A stretch of DNA of 64,000 bases from Muribaculaceae bacterium. GTDB lineage: Bacteria; Bacteroidota; Bacteroidia; Bacteroidales; Muribaculaceae. Under the pieces are notes generated by a model that saw only the letters and a program-made list of their open reading frames with translations, was not told the origin of the DNA and made no database searches. Location of the stretch: contig JAGASI010000014.1 of assembly GCA_017621845.1 (NCBI GenBank), positions 1-64,000 of the forward strand, read 5' to 3'. Made by a program: the position numbers and the translations under genes. Below, in pieces: positions 18,852 through 28,796 of this stretch (positions within the stretch are counted from its first letter, which is position 1; every line of letters starts with the position of its first letter).

Positions 18852-20123
18852 ATGACAACCGTAAAAGTTATTCTTGACAAGCGAGCCGCCAAAGACGGAA
18901 AGGCTGCTCCGCTCAAAATCTCAATCTGCCATGAAAGGCAGACATCGCTTATCTCAATGAACGTATATGTAATGCCGCACCAGTGGGATTCAGTTACGGA
19001 GAAAGTAATCGACCACCCAAATCAGCTTCAGCTAAACGCTTTCATCGGAGGCCGCAAGGTCGAGGTGGAAAAGGTGCTTATTTCATTGCTCGATGATGAG
19101 ATAATCAGTGGAATGAGGGCAAAAGATGTAAAAGATTACATACTTGCCAAGATTGCGCCCAAAGTGGAAAAGGCCGAAAAGCCCGAAGAAGACCCCAACA
19201 CATTTATAAAATGGTTCGACCGCTTCACCGGGCGCAAGCAAGGGCGCACAAAGGCAATCTATGAGGCAACACGCAGCCGCCTTGTGGCGTGGCTCGGAGA
19301 AGCCGGCCTTGCCAAAGTGAAGTTCGAGGACATCAAGATTTCGTGGCTCGAAAGTTTCAACGATTTCCTGGCAAAGACTTGCAAGACAAACTCGATAGCG
19401 ATACATATGCGTAACATTCGCACCGTAGTCAATTACGCTATTGACAACGAGGTAACGAATACCTATGCCTTTCGCCGCTTCAAGATAAAGAGCGAAGCCA
19501 CGCGCAAGCGCAACTTCGACATAACAACCCTCCGCGCCATATTCTCGGCGCAGGGATTGGAGGAATGGGAAGAAAAGTACCGCGATTTCTTCGCCCTTAC
19601 ATTTATGTTGGTAGGCATAAATGTGGTTGACCTCTGCAACCTCGAAGAAATAGTGTCCGGGCGCGTCAACTATATAAGAGCCAAGACACATCGGCCTTAT
19701 TCCATCAAGGTAGAGCCGGAAGCACTTGCGCTCATTGAGAAATACAGCGGCGAGAAGCACCTGCTTAACTACCTCGATGGCTGCGTCAACTACCGCCACT
19801 TTTACAACAATCTGTGTAAAGGTCTGAAAGCAGTAAAAGAAAAGCTCGGTCTTTCTGAACTGACAACCTACTGGGCGCGCCATTCGTGGGCTACGATAGC
19901 TGCCAGCCTCGATATTCCCAAAGATACAATAGCCGCAGCGTTAGGCCACGGAGGAAATACAGTAACCGACATCTACATTGAATATGATATGAGCAAGGTA
20001 GATGATGCCAACAGAAAAGTGCTTGACTGGGTACTTTACGGCAAAGATTGGCGCAAACCTGTTGAAGCCCCGGCAAAACGGCGCGGTCGGCCTCGTAAGG
20101 CGGCTGAGGCCGAAGCTGCATAA
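18852..20123 (+). CDS. int: Phage integrase, tyrosine recombinase
   Basis: The 423-residue protein has an N-terminal arm-binding region, a SAM-like core-binding domain around residues 105-215, and a C-terminal catalytic domain. Catalytic landmarks are the box II ARHSWAT (Arg343, His344), LGHG, and the likely nucleophile Tyr375 in TDIYIEYD. The first catalytic Arg, expected in a G-x-R motif, is replaced in VGINVVDL (Asn257), a variant I recall from other Bacteroidetes phage integrases. An Ala/Lys/Arg-rich tail follows. It directs integration into tRNA-Ser. It is the only rightward gene at this end and converges with the tail gene, one base apart. Confidence 0.93.
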   Translation: MTTVKVILDKRAAKDGKAAPLKISICHERQTSLISMNVYVMPHQWDSVTEKVIDHPNQLQLNAFIGGRKVEVEKVLISLLDDEIISGMRAKDVKDYILAKIAPKVEKAEKPEEDPNTFIKWFDRFTGRKQGRTKAIYEATRSRLVAWLGEAGLAKVKFEDIKISWLESFNDFLAKTCKTNSIAIHMRNIRTVVNYAIDNEVTNTYAFRRFKIKSEATRKRNFDITTLRAIFSAQGLEEWEEKYRDFFALTFMLVGINVVDLCNLEEIVSGRVNYIRAKTHRPYSIKVEPEALALIEKYSGEKHLLNYLDGCVNYRHFYNNLCKGLKAVKEKLGLSELTTYWARHSWATIAASLDIPKDTIAAALGHGGNTVTDIYIEYDMSKVDDANRKVLDWVLYGKDWRKPVEAPAKRRGRPRKAAEAEAA

Positions 20124-20124
20124 A

Positions 20125-21912
20125 TTACTCAGTGATTGGGTAGAAAACGCCTTTGAGTAACTGCGACATTCCCTGTTCGGTGAAGGTCGCGGTTATTTTT
20201 TCGCAGACGTATTTTTTGCCGTGTATGATGAAAACGCTCCTTACGTTTGGTATGGAATCGGCAAGGAACTTAAAGGTTGTTTTCTTGCCTGTGTCGATAC
20301 GGTGTACTATACGGCGGCTGTTGAGCTGCCGATTGTTGAGGCGCATATTGAAATGGAGATACTGAAAGTTGCTCCAGTCTTCCATAATTTCAATATCCTC
20401 CACTTGTGGATAAGGCAGTTTGCCGCGAGTGTTCTGCGCGCCGTCCCAAAAGCCGACATAGATACGGTCGTAGTATTCGGCTTTCTTCTCTTTCTCCCCT
20501 GCTTCAAGGCTCTGTATGGTGTGGGTCTGCATAAACGGATATGTGCTTTCGTCCTCCCCGGTGCCGTTGTCCTCGTCGTAGCCGGAGAAAGAGAGGAACA
20601 GGCAACGCCCGTACTTTTCTTCGGTGTAGTCTATCCGCGCCGGAACAAATTCGATTTCGATCTGGTCGGCGTCTTCGCTCTCGTCCACAATGCGGCCGCC
20701 GAAAAGATTCACGGGCTGCAACACACATTTATATGTGAACCGTAATCTGTGCCTGTCAATGTAAGGGGTACGGCTGACGGCGCGGATAAGAAAGTATGCG
20801 TCGGCGTCTTTGGCATACAGCAAGCGGTCTATCTGACTGCTTCGATGATGCTGCCCGTCCCAAGTTCGCCAGCCTTTGTTAGCGTCCAAAAGTTCGCGCA
20901 TGGTATCATATACGACGGCGCGGTCTTTCCACGCCTTTATAAACCAGTCGCACGAATAATATTTCCATACGGCATGGTCGCACTCCTTATAAACGAGGTT
21001 TTTAGCCTCGGCATACTCGCACCGGGCATCTTCAACTGATACTTCGGTGGAGCGTTCGGAAAGCACGTCGCGCAGTTCGACGGCACCCGACGCGGCCATC
21101 AGGTCGTGCGTGAAGGCGAAAGCCACGGTACGGGCGCGGTGGTTTATCTCAAACTCCGCGCCTAAAAAGATTTCCAGTTTCTCGAAAAACTCCGCGACAG
21201 TCCAGTGCGGCAAAGCACGGGCATAGTGCGGCGTGTACCATGCCGCCGGGAGGCAGTTGCAGACAAGCAGCCAGCGGTGTTCTTCGGATTGCTCCCATTG
21301 CGACAGGTCTACGGCGTAGCCTACGGCCTCGCAAATCTTACGCACGATGAATACGAGGTAAGGCTGCCACGACAGCCCCCATGTGTCGGAGTGCCAGGAG
21401 TAATGCCCCCTGTTCTGTGTGGCATCGTCCACGGTGTATTCGGCAAGGTTCTGAATATTGCCCGAATAATCGTTTACCCACGGCAGAGCCACGGCATCGG
21501 GATAATAAGAGGGCTGCCACGCCTTTACCGGGTCGGGCTTGCCCGAAGGCCATTGGCCGAGGTCGAGTTCATTTATATAGATGTCGTCGAAGGTCTGCGA
21601 GAAGTTCTGCTCGCTGCGGCCTTCAAGGAACTGGCATTTTACCTCGGAAGCGTTGATTTCGTTGACAGTGATAGAGCCGAATCTGAAAAACTTGCCGTGC
21701 CGTATTTCGCACTCGAAAATTACTTTACGGGCGATAACGTCCGCACGGTTGATGTTGCCGAAAATGGCCGTATTCTCCGGGCAGTCTTTCAGCGGAAAGG
21801 TTATGCTCAAAGTATAGCCGTCCGAACCGCTGAACATTCGGTTTTCGGCCACATATTCAAAAGATGTGCCGGATTTGAGAACTGCATCATGGCCGTTTAT
21901 TCTTATTTCCAT
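20125..21912 (-). CDS. Phage tail protein, distal tail or hub type
   Basis: I set the start at the ATG at 21912 rather than 21957, because a late promoter ends at 21929 and leaves a 14-base leader. The protein has about 595 residues, beginning MEIRINGHDAVLKSGTSFEY. It is beta-rich, with many Trp, Tyr and acidic residues, and has no domain I can name. It is the last virion gene after the tape measure, where siphoviruses encode distal tail, hub or receptor-contact proteins. Confidence 0.65.
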   Translation of the reverse strand: MEIRINGHDAVLKSGTSFEYVAENRMFSGSDGYTLSITFPLKDCPENTAIFGNINRADVIARKVIFECEIRHGKFFRFGSITVNEINASEVKCQFLEGRSEQNFSQTFDDIYINELDLGQWPSGKPDPVKAWQPSYYPDAVALPWVNDYSGNIQNLAEYTVDDATQNRGHYSWHSDTWGLSWQPYLVFIVRKICEAVGYAVDLSQWEQSEEHRWLLVCNCLPAAWYTPHYARALPHWTVAEFFEKLEIFLGAEFEINHRARTVAFAFTHDLMAASGAVELRDVLSERSTEVSVEDARCEYAEAKNLVYKECDHAVWKYYSCDWFIKAWKDRAVVYDTMRELLDANKGWRTWDGQHHRSSQIDRLLYAKDADAYFLIRAVSRTPYIDRHRLRFTYKCVLQPVNLFGGRIVDESEDADQIEIEFVPARIDYTEEKYGRCLFLSFSGYDEDNGTGEDESTYPFMQTHTIQSLEAGEKEKKAEYYDRIYVGFWDGAQNTRGKLPYPQVEDIEIMEDWSNFQYLHFNMRLNNRQLNSRRIVHRIDTGKKTTFKFLADSIPNVRSVFIIHGKKYVCEKITATFTEQGMSQLLKGVFYPITE

Positions 21913-21928
21913 AACTTGTATTTTTCCA

Positions 21929-21963
21929 CGAAAGTACAAGTTGCAGACAAATGCCAAAAAGAC
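21929..21963 (-). promoter_or_regulatory. Phage late promoter P1
   Basis: On the minus strand GTCTTTT (21963-21957) is followed after exactly 20 bases by TACTTTCG (21936-21929). It is one of eight matching sites and drives the terminal tail gene. Confidence 0.75.
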
Positions 21964-21965
21964 AA

Positions 21966-22475
21966 TTAGAACCGAATTGTATTGTTATTCTCTTTCTCTG
22001 TTAGAGCTTCCCACAAATCACAGTCTTCTTTCCTCGAAATAATTAGCCCTTGTTGAAGCCCATTATCGCCTAAAATACGCTTGTATTCAGTATCAACAGA
22101 AATTTTAGGAAAATCATCATGCTTATATAAGGGGTCGTGCATAGGCGAAATAAAATACGCCTTATTTGCAATAGAATCAAATACTCCAAAAAATGATGAT
22201 TCAGCAGAGAGGTTGTTTTTTCTCAACTTAAAAGAAAGAACTTGAACCTCTACCAAATATAAATCTTGGAAATCTCCGGCAAAATCTTTAAGCAATTTTT
22301 TGGATATTACTTTGCCATCAAGCCGGTAGTCAACCTCGGAAAAATATGTTGCAAAAGTATCTTCGTTAGTTTTATATTGTTGAGAATCATGTTTGCAGTT
22401 GGTTGCAAAAAATAGCCCTCCCAATGAACCTAATATCAGGATAATTTTCAAGCTATATTTTGCAATGCTATTCAT
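21966..22475 (-). CDS. Moron: small lipoprotein of unknown function
   Basis: The 169-residue AT-rich gene lies between the tape measure and the last tail gene. The ATG at 22475 gives a signal peptide with a lipobox-like FATNC. The mature part is hydrophilic with no family I recognise. A host-type -7 box (TAACTTTG) at 22488-22481 ends five bases before the start codon, so it can be expressed in the lysogen independently of late genes. Confidence 0.65.
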   Translation of the reverse strand: MNSIAKYSLKIILILGSLGGLFFATNCKHDSQQYKTNEDTFATYFSEVDYRLDGKVISKKLLKDFAGDFQDLYLVEVQVLSFKLRKNNLSAESSFFGVFDSIANKAYFISPMHDPLYKHDDFPKISVDTEYKRILGDNGLQQGLIISRKEDCDLWEALTEKENNNTIRF

Positions 22476-22480
22476 CAGCA

Positions 22481-22488
22481 CAAAGTTA
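22481..22488 (-). promoter_or_regulatory. Moron promoter -7 box
   Basis: TAACTTTG on the minus strand, inside the 3' flank of the tape-measure gene. No good -33 box is seen. Confidence 0.5.
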
Positions 22489-22504
22489 GCATAAATATTT
22501 GAGA

Positions 22505-25500
22505 TTAGTGTTTGCTCTTTGGTGATTTATTGCGCATCAGGCGGTCGTATTCGTCCTGTGCGCGCTGTATGCCGTGGTCGCCTGTAACGGTGTTGACGGT
22601 AACGAAAGGCTCGTTGAGCCGTTCATCGAGGCGGTCGAGCGTCGCATACAGCCGTTCATCAGCTGCAGGTGCGGCCTGCGGCGGCACGTTGACATTGACA
22701 ACGGGCACGGCCTGGGGTTGCGCGGCAAGCACCATAGGGGCTGTTATTGAGCGCGACACGTCGGCTGCGGTCAGCGATCCGACAGTGTTTGTGCGCTGCG
22801 CATAGTCGAGGGCTTCGATGAGCGGCCTTGTCTGCGGCGATTTCACGAGTTTCTGCGAGGCCACCCATTCTCCGGCATGAACCACACCGGCCACTTGGTC
22901 GGGCTTGCCCTCCGGGGTAAAGCCGCCGGATTTGTAGCCCTGCGCCTCCGATGCCTGTTGCTGCTTCTTGATGGTGGCTATCTGTATGGCACCTGCGGCA
23001 ACGGCCATCGCCGCTGCTATCGGCGCGAGGATATAGCCGATAACTGGCACGGCGGCAGCGGAGCCATAGGCGTTCAGGGCATTTGTGGCCGTCTGCGCCA
23101 CTGCCTGAATAACCTGCATCACGAACATTTTGCGGTTGGCCTCCTTCTTGATTTTGGCAATTTCCTTTTCTTTTTGCTTCTCGGCTTTCTTGACGCGATA
23201 GGAATTGCCCTCTGCAAGCTCTATTTCGCGGTCGTACTTTTTTTCGGCCTTTGCCACTTCGAGGTCGGAGGAAGCTCTGACAAATTCGGAATACTGCTGC
23301 ATACCGGCAGTCATCACGGCAAAGACCGATTGGGCGAGCGCGGCAAGGCGTGTCGCCCAGTTGCCTCCGTCTTCCTCGGTGCTGTCAAAAAAGTTCTTCC
23401 ATGCCTCGTAGATGTCGAGAAGCTGATTGGTATGTTCGGAGCCTAACCGCCTCACTCCCTCTATTGCCTTTTTCTCGTAAGCACGGTTGATGCGGTCTTT
23501 GGCGGCCTCCGCCTGTTCGTGGGTAATCACCCCCTGGGCTTCGAGCGAAGCCACAATGTCGAGTTCACGCTTCTTCGCAAGGGCTGTCCGCGCCGCCGAT
23601 CCCTGCGCGGGCTTGGCGGAGTCGGGCATATACTCGTCGGCATATTTCTTTTTCAGGTCGCTTTGCGCCCGGAGATAGTCTTCGTAAGAGATAAGCCCTG
23701 CGGCATAAGCCTCGCCGAGCACCTGCGTTTCGAGTTCGAGGCGTTTCCCGGCTTCCTGATATTCGTACTGTTTGCGCCACTCGGCCACACGCTGCGCCAA
23801 AAGTTTCTGACGGCGTAGCCTCTCGGCGTCCTCGGCCTGTTCAATCTGCACGACATAGTTGTGGTATTCCTCGCTGTCTTTGGTATAGGCGTCGCGCATT
23901 TCTTTAAGGTACTTAACCTTAATCTCGAAAAGGTGTTGCTGCAATGCCTCCTCGTTCCCGTAGAGGGCATTGCCGGGAGTGGCGGCGTCCATCTGCGCCT
24001 GTACCTCCTCGGCGGTCTTCTTGCGGCGGCTTTCCTCCACCGACATGGCGGAGTTCTTTTTCAGCCATTCGGCCTGAAGCTCCGCTTTCTTTTTCAGCAG
24101 TTCCTGATAGTCCTCGTCCTCCTGAAGATTGTAGTCCTCGAAGATACGGAGGCGGTCGTCGTAGTATTTGATTTCGAGGTTGTGCTTGTCGAGAAGGAAC
24201 TGCGTCCACGATTTCAGCCCTGCCGAATAATCGCTGACATTCTGCGCGGCACCGGCCTCCCATTCGCCTTTCGCATCGTTGAGTTTGTCCTTAAACTCCT
24301 TTCGCGCCTTTATTGCCGCGCGCCGTTCCTCGGCCTCGCGCGCCTTGCGGTCTTTTTCCGATTCATAGGGAGTAAAATTATCGAGAGTAAAGTCCGGGTT
24401 GCCAGCCATAGGGTCGTTGGAAGGTGTTTCAAGCACCGACAGCCGGGCACGGGCTTCATCGAGAAATTCGCTCACCTCGTTTGCGGCGATACGCCTCGTT
24501 GTCGGGTTCGGCTCGTTGATGCCTATGATAATGGCGCCGCCCTCTCCACGCTCGGCGTGGCCCTCGAAGTCGGTTATGAGCCTGCGAAGTTCCGTGGCCG
24601 AATATCCGGCGAGAGGATTGGTTTCACGCTCAATCTGATTTATTTCCCCCATCGCGGTTGTATATTCGCCGTGGGTGCCTATCATATCGTTAACGACATT
24701 GACGGGGTGCGCCGTCCAGCCCCATTTGTCCTGTAAACTGCCTTTGATTCCCTGCAACTCACCGACAATATCCTGACCGATAGTGCCAGTGGTCTGCAAG
24801 TCAATGACGACGCGGTTAGTTATGCGCACGGCGTCCTTGTATGACTTGCCGTAGGCGACAAGCTGCTCCTGCAACTTCTTCGCAAGGCCGCTGAAAGCAT
24901 CGTCGAAAGTTTCCTGTGCAGCATCTTTCGCGCCCTGTATGGCGCGTTCCTTAGCGGCGATGCGCGCCGCAGCCGCGAGCCTTTTGTAAGCGGCTGTAAG
25001 GTCTGTAATCTCGTTGCGCTCGTTGATGAGGCCACGCAGATACTTGCCATACTGGGATATTATAGTGTCCTTGACCTCCTTGTATTCTTTGGTTCCTCGC
25101 TTACAGGCTTCGAGTTTGCCGAAAAGTTCGTCAAGCTGCCGCTGCTCCTTTGATAGTTCCTTTGAGAAATTGGCGGCGGTGTTGACAGCCTCGCGGAGCT
25201 TCTTCGTATATTCGGAAGTGCGGTCGCACAAAGCCTTTACAACGAGCACAAGAGCCGTAACCGCCGCGAGAATGAGGCCGAAAGGATTGACCGACATAGC
25301 GGCGGTAAGGAGCCGGAAGGCGTGGGTGGCCGCGCCTATGCCCTGCGTAAAGGCTATCACCGCTATGCGCCCCAAAACGACAGCTATACGCCATGCGTTG
25401 TGAAGCGCGGTCGCGGCCTTGACAGCGATATTATATGCTGCATGGGCTGTCTTCACCAGTCCGAGCCAAGAATAATAGGCGGCAAAAACTGTGATGATAC

Positions 25501-27013
25501 CAAGTATGGCTGTGCGGTACTTTATGATGAAAGTAACGATTTGGTTCAGCACACGGAGGAACACGGAAGAAGATGTGTAGATGTGCCGCATGACCGGGTA
25601 CAGCTTCTCGCCGAGTTCCACGGCAAGCTCCGTAACCCTTTTACGGGCCTTGTCGATTGCCGCCTGTGCCGTATTGTTGAAAATGGCGTATTCGTTAGAG
25701 GCCGAGGTGCCCTCGCGGAAAGCCTGATTAGCCTCGCCCAACTGCCATTTAAGGAAGTCGAGGTGTGAAGAAAGGTTTGACAGCACCGAGGACACGCGGG
25801 CACCGTCGAGGCCGAGATCCTGGAACAGCGGCGAGAGTACGGCAAGAGCCTGGTCTTCGCCCAGTCTGCCGAGAGCTTCGAGGAACATCATCACGCCCTC
25901 CGTGGTAGACCTGTTGAGGGTTTCGATGAAAGTATTTGTTTCCAGCCCTACCTTTTTCGCCATTTCTCCCGGCTTCTTGAAAAGCTCCATAATGGTGCGC
26001 TGCAATGCCGTGGCCGACATTTCCACCTTTTGACCGTGCGCGTCGAGGGTGGCGGCAAATGCCATGATTTCGGGTATGGTCATTTTCGCCGTCGAGCCTA
26101 TGCCGGCCATACGCTGCGCAAACTCCACGATAAAAGGCTTGGCCGCGGTGCAGTTCTGCGAAAGGTGGTTGACGGTCGAGCCTACTTTCAGCATAGCATC
26201 GCGCACACCGTACATCTGCTCCATGCCGAAGATGTTAGACAGCTTGGCTATGGTCTGCGTGGCACCTTCGCCGAGGTCTACGAGCGCGACATTTATAATA
26301 GAGGCGGCTTCGACATACTCCTTGACGGACTGCACCGTATTGTAGCCGAGGCGTCCGCCCTCCTGTGCGAGAAGATTAAGCTGCTCACGCGCCAGTCGTG
26401 TATCCATGCCTTTGAAAAGCTCGTTGAGTTCGAGCACTTCGGCGGCGGTCATACGGGTATATTTCTGCGTGTTGGCAAGCGTTTCCTCCATTTCGGCGTA
26501 AGTGTTGACGGCTTTACGTCCGGCCATCACCAGCCCCGTAATGGCGGCCACTACTCCCATTATGGCCGTCTGGCAGTTGTTCAGCCAGTTGTTGAACCTC
26601 TGCCACCGTGTCTGTCCGACAGCCATCTGCGCGTTGACCTTAGCGATTTCAGCTTTAAACAGTTTGATTTTGGCAATCTGCATATCCCACGCGGCAGTGC
26701 CGCGCTGTATGCCGTTAAGCTGTGATTGCAGGGTGCGCAGAGCCTTGTTAAGCTCCCTGGGTGTTGCCCTGTCCATTCGGGCAAGCACCTGTTCGGCGGT
26801 CTTGGCCGAGGACTGCAATTTCTGAATAAGGCCGTTGGTCTGTTTCAGTTCCTTTTGCAGTTTCGACATCGTGGCCTTATCTCCGGCGGTCGCGGCTTTC
26901 GCCAGTTTCTTCTCCAGTTTCGCGGCCTCGGATTGCAAGCGTTTCAGCATTTGCTGGGCCTGCTTGCCGTTGACAGATAGCGTTACAGTTGCGGAAGTAT
27001 TGTAATTAGCCAT
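22505..27013 (-). CDS. Phage tail tape measure protein
   Basis: The 1502-residue protein sets tail length and threads the tail tube. The N-terminal 150 residues form a Lys/Gln/Ala coiled coil. A TP901-type core follows (NTQKYTRMTAAEV, FGMEQMYGV and similar), then hydrophobic stretches near residues 490-600. Long charged coiled coils fill residues 900-1250. The C-terminal GYKSGGFTPEGK and GVVHAGEWV are typical of tape-measure ends. By the usual length rule it predicts a long siphovirus tail. It is a single-gene late unit with its own promoter. Confidence 0.92.
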   Translation of the reverse strand: MANYNTSATVTLSVNGKQAQQMLKRLQSEAAKLEKKLAKAATAGDKATMSKLQKELKQTNGLIQKLQSSAKTAEQVLARMDRATPRELNKALRTLQSQLNGIQRGTAAWDMQIAKIKLFKAEIAKVNAQMAVGQTRWQRFNNWLNNCQTAIMGVVAAITGLVMAGRKAVNTYAEMEETLANTQKYTRMTAAEVLELNELFKGMDTRLAREQLNLLAQEGGRLGYNTVQSVKEYVEAASIINVALVDLGEGATQTIAKLSNIFGMEQMYGVRDAMLKVGSTVNHLSQNCTAAKPFIVEFAQRMAGIGSTAKMTIPEIMAFAATLDAHGQKVEMSATALQRTIMELFKKPGEMAKKVGLETNTFIETLNRSTTEGVMMFLEALGRLGEDQALAVLSPLFQDLGLDGARVSSVLSNLSSHLDFLKWQLGEANQAFREGTSASNEYAIFNNTAQAAIDKARKRVTELAVELGEKLYPVMRHIYTSSSVFLRVLNQIVTFIIKYRTAILGIITVFAAYYSWLGLVKTAHAAYNIAVKAATALHNAWRIAVVLGRIAVIAFTQGIGAATHAFRLLTAAMSVNPFGLILAAVTALVLVVKALCDRTSEYTKKLREAVNTAANFSKELSKEQRQLDELFGKLEACKRGTKEYKEVKDTIISQYGKYLRGLINERNEITDLTAAYKRLAAAARIAAKERAIQGAKDAAQETFDDAFSGLAKKLQEQLVAYGKSYKDAVRITNRVVIDLQTTGTIGQDIVGELQGIKGSLQDKWGWTAHPVNVVNDMIGTHGEYTTAMGEINQIERETNPLAGYSATELRRLITDFEGHAERGEGGAIIIGINEPNPTTRRIAANEVSEFLDEARARLSVLETPSNDPMAGNPDFTLDNFTPYESEKDRKAREAEERRAAIKARKEFKDKLNDAKGEWEAGAAQNVSDYSAGLKSWTQFLLDKHNLEIKYYDDRLRIFEDYNLQEDEDYQELLKKKAELQAEWLKKNSAMSVEESRRKKTAEEVQAQMDAATPGNALYGNEEALQQHLFEIKVKYLKEMRDAYTKDSEEYHNYVVQIEQAEDAERLRRQKLLAQRVAEWRKQYEYQEAGKRLELETQVLGEAYAAGLISYEDYLRAQSDLKKKYADEYMPDSAKPAQGSAARTALAKKRELDIVASLEAQGVITHEQAEAAKDRINRAYEKKAIEGVRRLGSEHTNQLLDIYEAWKNFFDSTEEDGGNWATRLAALAQSVFAVMTAGMQQYSEFVRASSDLEVAKAEKKYDREIELAEGNSYRVKKAEKQKEKEIAKIKKEANRKMFVMQVIQAVAQTATNALNAYGSAAAVPVIGYILAPIAAAMAVAAGAIQIATIKKQQQASEAQGYKSGGFTPEGKPDQVAGVVHAGEWVASQKLVKSPQTRPLIEALDYAQRTNTVGSLTAADVSRSITAPMVLAAQPQAVPVVNVNVPPQAAPAADERLYATLDRLDERLNEPFVTVNTVTGDHGIQRAQDEYDRLMRNKSPKSKH

Positions 27014-27032
27014 AATTCAATAGTTTATTACG

Positions 27033-27067
27033 CAAATGTAACCGCAGCCTCTCTGCCCCTAAAAGAC
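27033..27067 (-). promoter_or_regulatory. Phage late promoter P2 (tape measure)
   Basis: GTCTTTT (27067-27061), 20 bases, then TACATTTG (27040-27033) on the minus strand. The GTCTTTT box lies inside the first of three inverted repeats. Confidence 0.8.
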
Positions 27068-27195
27068 GGATTTTAGGGGTGTCGCGCGCAAATTGTGGGC
27101 GGTGCAGCCGGTGGGTCCCGCAGTTTGCGCGCATAAAGCACCTCGCCGCCGCGATGTTTCGGGTATGAAATCGGGTCCCGGAATATCGCGGCGGC
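27056..27195. repeat. Three consecutive inverted repeats upstream of the tape measure
   Basis: Perfect arms are CCCCTAAAA/TTTTAGGGG (27056-27064, 27071-27079), GCGCGCAAA/TTTGCGCGC (27084-27092, 27124-27132) and GCCGCCGCGAT/ATCGCGGCGGC (27145-27155, 27185-27195). None has a T tail, so they are not simple terminators. Confidence 0.65.
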
Positions 27196-27205
27196 AAAGA
27201 GGTGT

Positions 27206-28796
27206 AACACAACGTTTTAACCGTACCTCTTCGGCGGTTCTACAAAAGCCCACGGATTTTTAGGAGGTTAAAAACGTTGCAAGCCTGAAAAACAGCGTTT
27301 TATCAGGCGCAAAGGGGGTTCGGGGGAATATTTTCCACCGAGGGTGCTTCGCACTATCCCCCCACGGCCTGTCGCTTTTTTCGGGTTGTTTCGGGATTTT
27401 CGGGCGGAATATGTAACCGCACCCACCGCCGCGCCCTGCGTAGGCGAAAGCGCGGTGATGTCGTTGACGCGATAATCAAAACGGGCGCAGGTCGTTTTGA
27501 GGTCGCGGCAAATTCCTATCCTTACATCAGCCGACGGGCGGTGATGTCCCGATGATGAAGCCGGGTTGTGGATTGACATTAAAATCAGGGTGGAACGTAG
27601 CACGGGAGGCACGGCATACACCGTGAGCGCAGGGAGCGGTGTTGCCGTGGTATGAGTTGCCGTGCCACATTCCTTGTTTATCGCGGCCAATCCACTCTCG
27701 GCGAAATCATTTGCAAATCGGGGAAGCACGTCGGGGTGATGTGTCGGCAAACGCGGTGTGTGTCGGCGTGGCGCGCAGCGGAGGTGGCCGGGGCAACAGG
27801 GCAATGATGACAGGCGGAGCAATGCAGCCCAACCGAAAAGCTCGGCCATAAGAGCCTCTGTGAAACAGTGGGTTGTTGGGCGATTAAAGGTTTTCGATTG
27901 ATGCGTAATGGCCGCTCGGCCTTTCATCAGCGACCGCCACGGCAGCCGGAGCGTAGCTGTGCGCCGACGCGCCGCGTTTGGGGCGTGGGGCGGGGCTTGT
28001 GTCGGTATGTCGTTATGTCGATGTGTCGTGCCGATGCCGCAGGACGTGTGTCGTGGGTGCGCGCCCCCGGCAGACGGTCTGCCGTAATGGAGCGGTGGTG
28101 CGGGGCGGCTTTGCAATGCAGTGAGAGGCACCCCCCGACCACAGGGAGTTGGCTCTAATGACCGCAGGGAGTTTGTGCCATTGGGGTGCCTCCACGTCCG
28201 CACTGCCAAGCGATGCCCGGCAACGCGGCGGAGTAGAGTCAGAACGGCGAAAGTGGGCTGTCGGCCACGGTGCGCCCGGAGGTGTCGGCAAGTCAAGTCG
28301 TTGTGTCGGCATACCGTTATGTCGGCGTGTTGTGGCGGTTGTCCGCGAAGGTGGCCGATGTTCCTCTGCCGGGCGTTGTGCGGTGGCGGATCAGGGCGTG
28401 GACGCGAGGGTGTGAGCGGAGGTGGCGCGGCGACAGTGAGCGCGGCAAGGCTCGGAGTGTTTGAACACCGCCGCCGGGTGTCGGTCTGAACTGTGTTCAA
28501 GGCTCTCTCTTAAAAGCCGGAGTGAAGCCGTGGCGTAACGTGGCGGTTGTGGAGCGACAGACGCCGGAGCAGTATGCGGAGGTGTCGGAGCGGAACAATT
28601 TGAGAGTGTGCCGGGGCCAACACCCGACGGCAGAGGGCAACAAGCGCAGCGCGGAACTCGGAGCCTCCGCCAAGTGAGCCGCCGCGCGCCGGAGCGATTG
28701 CGTCGAAGCGGCCTGTGCCTGTAAGCCGCCGCCTCACAACGCTATGGGTGGGATTGGGGATAATGCAAACGGCTACCCTCACGGGCAACCTGGCAA
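27206..28796. other. GC-rich, apparently non-coding stretch of about 1.6 kb
   Basis: Several overlapping frames are open on both strands, the longest 410 codons (27268-28500, minus). All are dominated by Arg, Pro, His and Thr and resemble no family, as expected of GC-rich DNA without stops. There is strong strand skew (CGACA words on the minus strand) and an imperfect internal duplication: TTGTGTCGGTAT near 27997 and TTGTGTCGGCAT near 28300, each followed by GTTATGTCG. I see no gene. Confidence 0.55.

Noticed and set aside
23861..24736. Long plus-strand frame opposite the tape-measure gene
   Set aside because: It mirrors the codon bias of the coiled-coil gene on the other strand. Similar shadows occur opposite portal, terminase and tail genes.
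27268..28500. 410-codon open frame on the minus strand
   Set aside because: The product is dominated by Arg, Pro, His and Thr, other frames are also open over the same DNA, and there is no promoter-start pair. It is best explained by GC-rich sequence without stops.
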